From Piper betle (Eukaryota > Streptophyta > Magnoliopsida > Piperales > Piperaceae), in assembly GCA_033002965.1 (NCBI GenBank), contig JAURVB010001801.1, positions 1 through 64,000 of the forward strand: a DNA stretch of 64,000 bases. The letters are read 5' to 3'. A program made the translations under genes and the position numbers. The notes under the pieces are model-generated. The model saw only the letters and a program-made list of their open reading frames with translations. It was not told where the DNA came from and did not search any database. Shown piece by piece: positions 1 through 13,668 of the stretch; position 1 is the first letter of the stretch, and the number at the start of each line of letters is the position of its first letter.

Positions 1-868
1 TGGGACGATACTTGATTTTATCATTATATTATTTGTTTCGACCGTGTATACTTCCATGTTATTGAAAATAGTCTAACAGTATACCCTGATTTGTTTTTCT
101 TTTAAAAAAATACAGCTTGACTTACTTTGACAAATAGACAAATATTAGAAAGGTGATGTGCCAGAGAGGGCCCACTCCCGAATCAATTGCACCTAGTTAA
201 AAATGGTGGCCAAGTCATCTGTACATTAAGGGGGCCGTCTGAAATTCCCCTTCTTGCGATTGTCCATACAAGGAGTCATGCAGCGAGGCACATTGAAATA
301 TGATAGTTGTCATCTACTTATAGAAAGGAATTGAAAATATTTGTGTGTCTTTAAATCTTATTAACAATCTTTCTAACTAGAAGGTCTTGTAAATACGCGT
401 TCATATATATTAATTAATATTGGCTTTGTAACCTGCTCCCGCTTTTGTCTAATTTCATTCACAACTGCTAGTTTTGTCATCTCTACTAACCTCAAACATG
501 CTTGAGATGTATTATCATTGCGGCTCTTATTGAATTTCGAATGTATATATCTAAGGAGTCTGACGATTTTCTTCCCAAAAGTGTCCGCAGCCAGATTGGC
601 GAGGACAGTAAAAGTGACCCCTCGGTGCCGATATCGCCAGCAATGGCCAATGGGGTGGTTGATAGGATTTTCAAAATTTTGCAAAATGTTCCAAAAATAA
701 ATTCGAAATTTCGGATATTATAAAAAAAGTACGGTTACTCCAAAAAAAATAAAAAAAGGAAACATTTATTTTTTTCAAAAAAAGGGACAGTTATTTTCCA
801 CCCAATTTTGGCGGCAAAGTCTCGGAGTGTGTATGGGAATTTTTATTGCATATTTCTTTCTCGATTAG
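1..868. other. Intergenic DNA left of the retroelement
   Basis: No gene is supported here. The only open frames are short, overlap on both strands around positions 370-720 and match nothing I recognise. The sequence is AT-rich with several A and T runs. The last five bases, ATTAG at 864-868, match the five bases that follow the right-hand LTR and are taken as the left target-site duplication. Confidence 0.6.
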
Positions 869-1385
869 TATTAATATTTGTTATTATGAATATTAATAAT
901 ATGTAGCTCATTGTCACACTTAGAATATTAAAAGAATCTCAAAATACAAACAATTGTAACTGTTTGTTGTTTCATAGAAGATAAAAGGGCGCCTCAAATT
1001 ATTTATATAAATATGCATCTCATTTGTCTCATTCAAAAATAAGGCCAAGACAAGAGAAGATAAAATGTGAGAGATAAGAAAAAAGAAATATATTATTCAC
1101 TAATTTAATCTTATACAGAATATTAGAGAGAGAAATCTTGTAATCTCAATAGTATAAGTTAGGTGAGTAATCTTTGTACATCGCTATCTGTTTAATGGCT
1201 GTAATCTTTAGTTAAAGTAGTGAATTGCTCGTTATTGTCCTGTGGTTTGCAACTTTACAGAAAAAGAGAGTTTTCCACGTTAAATCTCCTTTTTTTGTTT
1301 TGTTTTATTTTATTTCTCAAGTATTATTTTCCCATATCTTATGTTTGCTATTGTTGATCTCGAACTTTGGAGATTTTTCTCAACA
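869..1385 (+). repeat. Left LTR of the outer retroelement
   Basis: This aligns along its whole length with 5110-5634. Shared blocks include a TATA-like stretch near 1000-1012, a polypyrimidine stretch near 1290-1330, and the end block that reads tttttctc(a/g)aca. It begins TATTAAT where the right copy begins TGTTAAC, and it ends CAACA. It is flanked on the left by ATTAG. Confidence 0.85.
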
Positions 1386-1464
1386 ATTAGCGTTGTTTGT
1401 AAGAACTTTCATTCAATCAGATCTTAATTTGATATTCAATCAAATCTTGATTTGAGTGGGAGTT

Positions 1465-1570
1465 ATGGCATACACTTCCAAGATAGGGAAGATTGAGAAT
1501 TTGATGGAATAAATTATCAATGGTGGAAGATAAATTGAGGATAAGAGCAACTACATCAACTACTTGTAAG
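1465..1570 (+). pseudogene. Possible Copia-type gag start, broken
   Basis: An ATG at 1465 opens a short frame. After one stop and a frame change, the region gives residues resembling the N-terminal gag block of Ty1/Copia elements, with a Trp-Trp-Lys-Ile-like core. It lies about 80 bp after the left LTR, where gag is expected. The stretch is too short and damaged for more than a tentative call. Confidence 0.35.
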
Positions 1571-1989
1571 TACCAAGCCGGATTCTGGACAACCGTTTGG
1601 AGTGGTGACAAACACTTTAGAAAGCAGGTGGCTGTAGTGCACTGTCTAAGAAAGAAGAAATCTTTGCAATAGGCAAAGAGGCTATTCTTTGGGCTTCGCC
1701 TACTTACCGAGGATGCCCTTGTGGCCGCCCTCCAAGACCAGTCTCACGTACACCTTTCATTTCCCTCGACTTGTGTAATGACAGGCTGTGGGGGGTGGTG
1801 TGGCAAGCGTTTGATACCTAGGCAGCGGCAGCAACAGCCATGTCGTGCTCGACGTCAAGTGCATCAAGGAGGTGGCGACGGCGATTATCCTTGCTAAGCT
1901 GTCGATGATCCCTGTTCGGAGGGGTTACTGGAGAACAAGATCAGGCCACTTTCACGGAGGCTGATAATGATGTTTTTTATCAGATTTTG

Positions 1990-3050
1990 TCTGGTGGATT
2001 ACCAGGATAAGGTGGAGAAAAAGGTTAGAAGCTGGGTTGCTACAGCCACTACCTACACCTTCGAGACCATGGAGCTCAGTCTCAATGAACTTGGTGTCCG
2101 GATTCCCTAGGGTGAAGGGAACGTCAGTAATGTTGGTGGGTCAATTTTCTAAATACTTGTAGAGGGTGTTCAGCTGGTTCTTTAGGAACGTGGGGAAGTA
2201 TTGTGGTCCGGATTGACATTTTTACAATTAACCATTTTCAGTCTGACAACATACTGAGAGGGCGAATGCATTGAGGCATTTCGTCATAGCCAGCTAGAGG
2301 AATTAGTTGGAACTTCTTGAGGTAGCGGAGTTTTGTTATAAACTGCATCATTTTTCAGCTATAGGGCTTATTCCTTTTGAAGTTGCAACGGGCTACCAAC
2401 CTCTTACACCACTAGAAGTTGCTCCACAGGGAGGTGGAGTACAGGGTCTAGGTGCATACAGGTTTGCCAGGGATTGGCAAGAACTGTGTAAGGAGGTAGT
2501 GGATTCATTAGCCGAGGCAACGAGCGGAATGAAGAGATATGTTGACTCGAGGGCATTGTCATTCAGTGTGGGGGACAAAGTAAAGCTGAAGCTCAAGCCA
2601 TTGATTTGGGAGAAAATTAGACGTGCCGAGGTGTATCAAATATTGGTGTAAAGGTACGATGGTCCTTGTGATGTGGAGAATGTATAGGGGTACAAGCTTC
2701 ACCCAGTTTTCATGTTAGTTTTCTCAAACCTTTCCATGAAAATTTAGTCAATTTGAGGAGAGCTCATCTAAATGGAGCTCCCCCTACTATCCAGCAATGA
2801 TTTGGAAAAAAGGTAGGGACGATTTTAGAGTATAGGCACGTTAGCCTGAAGACTTCAAAGGATCAGATGGACTTTTATATTGATGCAGGAGAACCAGAGT
2901 CTTATGATGAAACCATGAGTGACAAAATTCATCTTAATTGGGAGTTGGTCATGAAGGATGATATGTCATTAGTGGAGAAGAATCATACATAGGAGTTGGT
3001 GAAGTTGCCACCAAAAGAAAGGTTCTACAAAACAAACGGAAAGAGGGAAC
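1990..3050 (+). pseudogene. Ty3/gypsy integrase remnant
   Basis: Translation in several frames gives successive blocks typical of the C-terminal half of plant Ty3/gypsy polyproteins. Near 2070-2150 there is the integrase catalytic-core entry (VSMN.VSGFP followed by LVGQFSKY). A long open part at 2307-2651 includes PFEVATGYQPLTP and VGDKVKLKLKP. Near 2650-2740 is the block ending HVSFLKPFHE. The frames are interrupted by stops and indels, so it is not functional. Reverse transcriptase and RNase H are not recognisable. It lies inside the outer LTR pair and is itself interrupted at 3063 by the TRIM. It may be an independent nested insertion, because its class differs from the Copia-like gag start. 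Confidence 0.75.
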
Positions 3051-3062
3051 CGAGAGCGAGGC

Positions 3063-3216
3063 TGTGAGATCCCTCAACTTAGTCCCACATCTAATACCTA
3101 CTGGGAGAAGATCTTGTTTATAAGTGGGAATGGACTATAGATCATTAACTTCCGGGGTACCCATTTTAAAGAAATGACTTGGCCCATTACGTTGCACTTT
3201 AGGCCGGGTCGTTACA
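3063..3216 (+). repeat. Left LTR of the TRIM
   Basis: A 154-bp terminal repeat running from TGTGAGATCC to GTTACA. Compared with the right copy it shows eight substitutions, most of them transitions, consistent with ordinary decay after insertion. Confidence 0.93.
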
Positions 3217-3262
3217 AATAGTATCAGAGCCGACCTGGTTCCGTGTTAGATGGTGGGATGGA

Positions 3263-3415
3263 CTAGGGACGTTGGCTAGGCTACCGGTCACGGGCCAAAA
3301 AAAGGTCGTGGGCTAGGGTTAGCAACAGGCCAAGACTAGAAACGTTGGCTAGGCTGCCGATCACGGGCCAGAAAGGACGTGGGCTTGGGCTGGGGCTAGC
3401 AACGGGCCAAGAATA
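3263..3415 (+). repeat. Two tandem units inside the TRIM
   Basis: Two similar units of roughly 75 bp follow each other (about 3263-3335 and 3336-3415). Each contains acgttggctaggct, cacgggcca and caa.gggccaag-like blocks. They make up most of the TRIM interior between the primer-binding site and the polypurine tract. Confidence 0.75.
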
Positions 3416-3452
3416 GGCATTTCGGGGACGAAATTTCCTAAGGTGGGTGGAT

Positions 3453-3606
3453 TGTGAGATCCCTCAACTTAGTCCCACATCTAATACCTACTGGGATAAG
3501 ATCCTGTTTATAAGTGGGAATGAACTATAGATCTTTAACTTTCGGGGTACCCATTTTAAAGAAATGACTTAGCCCATTACGTTGTACTTTAGGCTGGGTC
3601 GTTACA
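3453..3606 (+). repeat. Right LTR of the TRIM
   Basis: This 154-bp copy has the same length as the left LTR. It is preceded by the purine-rich stretch and followed directly by the GAGGC duplication. Confidence 0.93.
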
Positions 3607-3720
3607 GAGGCTAGCTAGGAAAAGGAGAGGGACTTGTGACAATTGAAGAGCAAGATCAAGAAGTGTTGTGAAGGCTTTACCCCCGATGAGGATGTCAGGT
3701 CTAATTGGTGGGGAGGACTA

Positions 3721-3966
3721 TTACAGGTCTAGTCCGTTGGATAAGCCGGGAGCTAGGGTTTGGTAGTTGTTCCTAGTCATTCCACATCAAAGGCTGATAG
3801 TTGGTGCTATCCAAGTAGTGGAAATAACTTACCAGTGTGTGGGGGAGGTTACAGGTCTAGTCCGTTGGATAAGCCGGGAGCTAGGGTTTGGTAGTTGTTC
3901 CTAGTCATTCCACATCAAAGGCGGATAGTTGGTGCTATCCAAGTAGTGGAAATAACTTACCAGTGT
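3721..3966. repeat. Tandem duplication, 128-bp period
   Basis: A 118-bp block at 3721-3838 recurs at 3849-3966 with one visible mismatch (T/G in the middle). A 10-bp spacer separates the copies. It lies within the retroelement interior, just right of the TRIM. No coding function is apparent. Confidence 0.9.
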
Positions 3967-3970
3967 TAAT

Positions 3971-4320
3971 CCTTGTTAGAGTTGCAGGCAAAGATCAATC
4001 TGTAGTGCGTGAAGCGTGTCAGGGTAACCAAGGTGTACTAGTGAGTTCTAGGATTTGTACAAGCAAAGTACCAATACTCGATGAAGCATATCGGCATTAT
4101 GATCGGTAATTGTACCGAACATGTCGGTATATCTGCAAGAGGAAACCTTGTTAGAGTTGCAGGCAAAGATCAATCTGTAGTGCGTGAAGCGTGTCAGGGT
4201 AACCAAGGTGTACTAGTGAGTTCTAGGATTTGTACAAGCAAAGTACCAATACTCGATGAAGCATATCGGCATTATGATCGGTAATTGTACCGAACATGTC
4301 GGTATATCTGCAAGAGGAAA
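3971..4320. repeat. Perfect tandem duplication of 175 bp
   Basis: Positions 3971-4145 and 4146-4320 are identical by direct reading, with no spacer. The short open frame that crosses them repeats the same peptide because of this. Absence of mismatches suggests that the duplication is much younger than the retroelement around it. Confidence 0.93.
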
Positions 4321-4979
4321 CCTCAGAGGCGTACGGGTTCCACGTAGCAGTTCATGGGGTGTGATAACCGAACACCGGGCTAAACAGCTACGAGCGTGCA
4401 TATCGGCAGAATGAGATTGATGGACTGAGCGTATCGATATAAATACTGGACGTACCAAAATGAGCAGCGTAGCGGTATGTGGGTGAGCACGAATGCATGG
4501 ACGTGACCGAGCAAATTATTGGGATTACGGTATTTAGGTCGAGTTACTGAGCAATGTCGCAAAGCCAGTATTTGGAGCATGCAATTTACTCGAAGCACCA
4601 AGAGAGGGGATTGTTGGCCAAGACTGGTTGGTTCAAACCAAGAAGGTTCGACCAAGTGACCAGCATGCGCGGAAGGATATGCTTGAGGGAATTTGCCAAT
4701 AAGGATGATGATGATGTTGATAGTTATTAAGATCAAATCTTAGCTAACGGTGGAGGTTGGTTGCAACTAACTCCTGAAGATATGCATGATCAACGTGGAG
4801 ATATGCCCCATCAACGTGGAGATTAGGATGTTAGATGCAAGTTGTTGGAGACGTGCATGAGATCTTCCCAAAGTTGTGGATAAACACGGACTAATGTCTA
4901 TATAAGGGGGACATCTTTTTAGGATGTCCTATTGTGTAGAATGTAACAAAAGAAACTTGCACTAACATGCACATGATGA
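4321..4979. other. Retroelement interior of uncertain origin
   Basis: No gene is supported here. A TATA-like stretch at 4899-4905 is followed by a 7-bp inverted repeat (GGACATC at 4909-4915, GATGTCC at 4923-4929). This resembles the promoter end of an LTR, so a fragment of another LTR may be present, but I cannot find its partner. Confidence 0.35.
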
Positions 4980-5101
4980 ACTTATGCAACAAACAAGTGG
5001 AGGAAGAATCAGGATTGGAGTGTTCCAATAGGACTCCAAGACTTATACAACGGACAAGTGGAGGAAGAATTAGGATTGGAGTGTTCCAATAGGACTTCAA
5101 A
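4980..5101. repeat. Tandem duplication, 61-bp period
   Basis: Two adjacent copies (4980-5040 and 5041-5101) share blocks such as caagtggaggaagaat and ggattggagtgttccaat and differ at about six positions. They sit directly before the polypurine-like stretch of the outer element. Confidence 0.85.
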
Positions 5102-5109
5102 TGGGAAAT

Positions 5110-5634
5110 TGTTAACTTTTGTTATTATGAATATTAATGATATGTAGTCTATTATAACACTCGGAATAATAAAGAAATCTCGGAATACAAATAGTGGTGA
5201 CTGTTTGTTATTCTATGAAAAATGAAGGGTCTCAAACTATCTCTATAAATATATATCTCATTTGTCTCATTTTAAAACAAGGCAAGACAAAATGTGAAAG
5301 ATAAAAAGAGGGATATAAAGATAAAAAGAGGGAAATATTATTTATCAATTTAATCTTATATAGAGTATTAAGAAAGAGAAATCTTATAATCTCAATAGTA
5401 TAAGTTGGGTGAGTTATCTTCTCGTACAACTGTATATGTTTGACGGTTATAATCTTTGGTTAAAATAATGAATTGTTCATTGTTATCCTGTAGTTTTTTA
5501 CTCTCCAAAAAATAAGGGTTTTCCATGTTAAATCTCTATTCTTTTAATTTGTTTTATTTTATTTCTCATGTATTATTTTTCCATATCATGTATTCGCTAT
5601 TGTTGATCTCCAACTTTGGGGATTTTTCTCGACA
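5110..5634 (+). repeat. Right LTR of the outer retroelement
   Basis: This begins TGTTAAC and ends GACA, and matches 869-1385 along its length with many substitutions and a few small indels. The host 5-mer ATTAG follows at 5635-5639. Confidence 0.87.
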
Positions 5635-5639
5635 ATTAG

Positions 5640-6680
5640 AACAAAAACAAAATTTGCTTGATTGCCTCCATCAAAACTTACGTTTATTTCACAATTTCCA
5701 TTGGGTTAAAAAGAGTTATCCATACAATTCATCTCATCATCTGCTCTGCAAATTGAAGGGCTGTCAACCAGCTAACAAATACATGAATAAGTTCCCATCA
5801 GGTCGCTGCAACTTGAACTCTAAAAATTTTTATGGTTGGGTTAGAGGTGGGGCTCCAATACTTCAGAGAGCGGCCGTGTAAATTTTGTACGTGTAGGTGT
5901 GGGTGTGCGTAGATGAGGGATAGACTTAAAAGAACAAAAAAACTCTAAAAATACATCATCAGAAGTTCCGTTAAGCAATATTGGGAATTAGAATTAAAAC
6001 AAGATAGACAAATTGTAGGTGTCCAACTTTGGATTAATCCACAGTTTTGTGTGTATCTTTAGTGCTAGCCAGCCAACTCCCATTAAAAACTTGAGCCTCG
6101 CATCCCCCGAAATAGGAATATGCTCTCAAACGAGTACCTCAGATGCGTTCCTGGATCTACCACCACCATCCTATATCCTTCGGCTGAGCTCCGTCCATGC
6201 ATTTGAGAGACCATTCTTGGTTCAAACTCATAATATCTTGTGAGAGTCAATGTGAGGAACACAATCAACGTAAATTTCAGGGATATTTAGGCATAAAGAG
6301 TGGTCATTTGGTTTTTTAGTACTCAGTTTCGTTGATACATTTATGCATGTGTGTCTGTTTTACTTCCTTTGTCCACCCTGTTATGTCAACCTTCACCCCA
6401 ATGGTGTTGCGATGAAAAAACAAACTTTAGTAGTGTAGCTCTATTTTCTTGATCACTTGTGTAAATGAAGGCTCAAATGATCACAGCTTTCCAAGCTTTT
6501 AATTTAAACCGAATAATACATTTGATTCGGGGAAATGAGAAGTTCTGCAGAAATACTGTTGAACAACAAAGACCTGACAAGCAAATCATCTTTGCAGTAA
6601 ATAATTAACTCTATTCGAATTTCCTTTTGTCCTCTGTTCATATTAGAAGCCAGTCCTATTGGTACATTTCAACAGAAGCA
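5640..6680. other. Intergenic DNA and upstream region of the kinase
   Basis: No gene is recognised. Short open frames on both strands between 6019 and 6270 match no family known to me. The last few hundred bases are AT-rich and are the likely promoter and leader of the kinase gene that starts at 6681. Confidence 0.5.
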
Positions 6681-10090
<3,410 letters not shown>

Positions 10091-13030
10091 TATATGTAGC
10101 TTATTTTATTATTATTATTTTTGAGATTTAATTAAATATGGTTCCATTTGTGTGGGTATGTAGAGCCCCTGACCAATGTAATGAATTCAACAATTTTAGT
10201 TCCTTCAGCAAATGAAAATATCATTAATTATTAGATGTAGTAAATAATTAACCAATATATTGTGGATTGAAAGTAATAACTAGGAAGAAGTTATTAATCA
10301 TTGCTAAGTGCTTCAAGCAAAGCAAATCAATGAATGGAGACGGATGAAGTAATTGTTTTAATATATATATATATATAAGAGTGATCATAATTAGATAGCT
10401 CTCGTATGATTATACAGATATAACCTTTTAATCATGTGCAGCAGAGTTTAATTTCTGCCATGAATGGATTATTTTCTCATACAAATCGAATAATTAATGA
10501 CCAAACATAATTTTGGCTAAGATTTCTACACTTGAGGTGCAGTCCGGCCCTGGGTTAGTCCCTTTCTCCTGATCCAGTTGACCACTTGGGATGTATCATA
10601 TCATATATACACAAAAATGCCGGGACGGCGCCTGCCTTTTTATCTTTGAGCCTGATCAGTCATCCGCTAGTGTATCCACTACCCACCGGGCCTGTTAACC
10701 TTGAGGTATATACAACTTAAAGGCCACTGCCGCTCAATTTCTCTGTGCTGGCGCACGTATATGCATCCTAACTTTTTTAAAAAAATTATCTGATGGCATT
10801 CCAAGTACATTAATTTAGTTATGTCGGGCCTAACAAATAAATTATTTTTATTCTTTAACACAATTATTTTTTAAAAAATTATTTAGTTGTGAAGCTTAAA
10901 ATAATCCAGCTAAAGTAAAAAAATTTCCGCAAAGAGATGGCCCAATAATATTTATTTGAGTATAGCTATTAAGTAATCGCTCCCCATACAAATAAAAAAT
11001 ATGATCTGATCTGCGATTGAGACATAAAGAAAATGGGTCCGCTAACCATTTGACCGATTCCTTGCCGGTTAATTAACAGCCCGAGCAGAGAGAGGCCGAC
11101 GCGCATTGAGAAGTCAATGCCTGACTTAAATGAGTGATGTGGGCCCAATGACCAGTAGGGGGCTAGTGTCGAGGCGGTGCGCCACGTGGTTGGGCACCGG
11201 CCTTGTCCGTCCAACTAACTCGGCCTTCCTTTCATGGGCGGGGCCCACGCCCGCAATCAATGCGGTTGCCCCTCGTGGCGCCCTCACTCCTCCCCCTCAT
11301 GGGCTAAAATTACGCACGGCCCACACCAACCATTGCACCACGATTGCGTCACTACTACGACTGCGCCTAAATTTCGTTTTTTTCATTTTTTATAGTAAAG
11401 ATGCGCACACGTAATTACCCAACGATGACTGAAATGAATCATATCAAGGGGGGACGATCTCTGCGGTCAGATCATATTTGAGATGGAGGAGGAAGGAAAA
11501 GTGAAAAAGGTGGCGACCGGGATTTGATTTGATTGTAATTTGCAAGTTAGTATGCTTTTGGGGGAGCGTGGGCGGGTGTGAGATCCCAGAAAAAAAGAGA
11601 AAGTGTATATGGACAGTGGGAGGATAAAAAGTGAAAGGAAGTTTAGATGCTAATACCACCAAACTAATGTTTATAAAAAATACAAGGTGTAACTTAAAAA
11701 GTAGATCGGTCACGAGTAACTCTACAAATTGGGTTTTTTTAGGGTAGAAGATGGGAAGCGATGCTGCAGAAAGGGGAAATAAAGGCGCAACGTCGTGTGG
11801 AAGCATATATTGAGAGACGTAAGAAGATCTAATTAACCACCGTTCACACAGAAAAGGGTTTGATATTGATGATCAACGCAGCGGGCATCGGTCTACTGCC
11901 GGGTCGATCGTTGGGAGATTAATGGTGGATGACTACTTAATTAATATGATCTATACATGGCTGGAGCCAATTAACTTCCTTTGAAAAGACCCACAAAAGC
12001 CATAGTTTTTCATAGTTGTCCTACCTCCTACGTTTCAGTTTTCATAACTCAATTAAATCAATTAATTTTTTATTCTACTCATATTAATTGGGATGTTTGT
12101 AAGAGGTAATAATTAGTCTATGCTACAAAATGAAAAAAAAACCCGAGAAAGAGATGAGAAACGCATGATTGATTCTCAACTGTCGAGTTTTCACCCACAG
12201 AAGGAACATGGTAGGTCCAGGCCAGGCCCTGTAATCCTTATAACTGCTCACTCCAAGTAGGATCCAAGACTGCACAAAAGAAGAAAGGAAAGAAAACACA
12301 GGCACGCACATACACTGAGACGTCATTCTGTTGTTTAACACTCAACATTTCCCGACGTCAACGTTAACTCTGGCCAGCCGCTCTCCCTCACCATCTACCA
12401 GAACTACACCATAGATATATTATCCCAAGTCCCAACCCAAGACCGGCCGAGTTTCTCTTGATTCTTGAGGGGCTCACCTCAAATGCGCCGTTCCCCGTGG
12501 ACAGCGGGGCAATTTTGGAGGGCGGTCCCGCATTTTTGGGCTTCCACGCCCATGACGTCGTTTCACCGTCAACGTCGTCCTCCTTCCCTCCAAATTCCCA
12601 TCTCTCATCGCATCCGTCTCCTAATTATATATCCAAGTCCAAATGATTCCATCTCCTAATTCTCACTTTTTCTTTTTCTTTTTTTACTTTAAGCACAAAA
12701 AACTCCCGTTGTGACGTTGTCCCTCTGCTGATGTTTTCTTCTTTTTCATTATTTTATTTTATTTTTTTAGAAAAGCGCCACCTTCCCCAAAACACGGGTA
12801 TCTCCGTTCTATTTAGAGCCGCCCGTCTTCCTCCCCTACTCTTCTAAAAGTGTTTCTTGTATAGTTGATATCGTTCGTCCCTTTCTAGTTTCTACATCAA
12901 CACTGATCCCCTGGCCGAGTTCCATACTTAAAAACCTTTTATAGGAATGAGCTGCTTCCCTACTTAACCAACCAAATTTCCTTGTTCACGTACTAGCTAC
13001 TACTAAGAGTGCAGGTTGCAAATCGGGTTC
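10091..13030. other. Intergenic DNA between kinase and VQ gene
   Basis: No gene is supported. The first 150 bp are presumably the kinase 3' UTR. A GC-richer patch lies at about 11050-11340, and 12350-12850 contains pyrimidine-rich stretches of the kind found in plant leaders, probably the VQ promoter and 5' UTR. Short open frames here (for example 11444-11806 on the minus strand) have low-complexity translations and were not accepted. Confidence 0.5.
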
Positions 13031-13668
13031 ATGGCGTCTGAGGATGCTCAAATGTTGCCTTCCTCCTCCTCCCAGCAAGACCGCTTAGCCATTAAGTCCG
13101 GCCCTTGGCCCAACAATTGGATCTCCCAATCCATCCTGATCCACAACAGCTCCCTTTCGTCCAACCCCTCCCTCCCCTCCTCCCCGACTCCTCCACTTCC
13201 TCTGACCCGGACTCCCCAGCATCACTAGCTCCTAGCTCTAACCCGCTCCGTCCCAGACACTCTGCCTGCCCCACCGGACGAGTTACCAAGCGCCGTAAGT
13301 CTCGAGCCACCAAGCGCTCCCCCACCACCTACATCAACGCCGACCCGGCCAACTTCCGCCACATGGTCCAGCAGGTCACCGGCATCTGGATGTCCCCTCC
13401 CTGCCCTACCGCCACGGTCAAGCCCGAGCCGCAGAGACTCGGCGGTGGCGGCGGAGGAGGAAGGCTTGTTGCGCCACCCCCTCTGCTGCAGCATAATGGG
13501 GAATACCTGCTGCCCACGCTCGACACTTCTACCTTGCTTCTCGGCCACCAGCAGCGGCAGGCATTGGGTACGGCCACGATTGGTTACGGGTCTGGAGGTG
13601 AAGCCGGGTTCTCTGATCTGGACGTCTTACCAAACTTCCCCACCCTGGAATCATGGGGTGTAATGTAA
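13031..13668 (+). CDS. VQ-motif protein, frame conflict near the N terminus
   Basis: The intronless C-terminal part carries FRHMVQQVTG, an exact VQ motif (FxxxVQxxTG). It is preceded by a basic stretch (TKRRKSRATKRSPTTYI) as in CAMBP25/VQ15-like proteins. VQ proteins bind WRKY factors, and some bind calmodulin, in nucleus or plastid. The natural ATG at 13031 opens a Ser/Pro-rich frame that stops at 13228. The VQ frame has no ATG upstream and a stop at 13093-13095. Joining them needs one added base (or two lost) between about 13096 and 13228, where several C runs lie. VQ genes are usually intronless, so an intron is unlikely. This is either a sequence error or a broken gene. Base composition is GC-rich relative to the surroundings. 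Confidence 0.75.

Larger units (their letters stand above)
3063..3606 (+). mobile_element. Complete TRIM (miniature LTR retrotransposon)
   Basis: This 544-bp element has two 154-bp LTRs that begin TGTGAGATCCC and end GTCGTTACA. They are 3063-3216 and 3453-3606 and differ at 8 positions by my count. The host 5-mer GAGGC occurs immediately before (3058-3062) and after (3607-3611), a perfect target-site duplication. A primer-binding site matching TGGTATCAGAGC with one change lies at 3219-3230, directly after the left LTR. A purine-rich stretch (aaggtgggtgga) precedes the right LTR. The 236-bp interior has no coding capacity, as expected of TRIMs, which depend on proteins from other elements. Confidence 0.93.
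869..5634 (+). mobile_element. Degraded LTR retroelement with nested insertions
   Basis: Two direct repeats of about 520 bp (869-1385 and 5110-5634) flank an interior with no intact gene. The left flank ATTAG (864-868) equals the right flank ATTAG (5635-5639), as expected of a 5-bp target-site duplication. The right LTR has the usual TG...CA ends; the left begins TA, a probable TG mutation. A polypurine-like stretch (aaatgggaaat) ends just before the right LTR. The LTRs differ at many places, so the insertion is old. The interior is a mosaic: a possible Copia-type gag start near 1465, a Ty3/gypsy integrase remnant, a complete TRIM and several tandem duplications. I find no standard tRNA-Met primer site after the left LTR. 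ATTAG also occurs directly after the left LTR (1386-1390), so the boundary is slightly ambiguous. Confidence 0.8.

Noticed and set aside
11444..11806. Minus-strand frame of 120 codons
   Set aside because: Low-complexity Phe/Leu/Ser/Pro-rich translation typical of pyrimidine-rich non-coding DNA.
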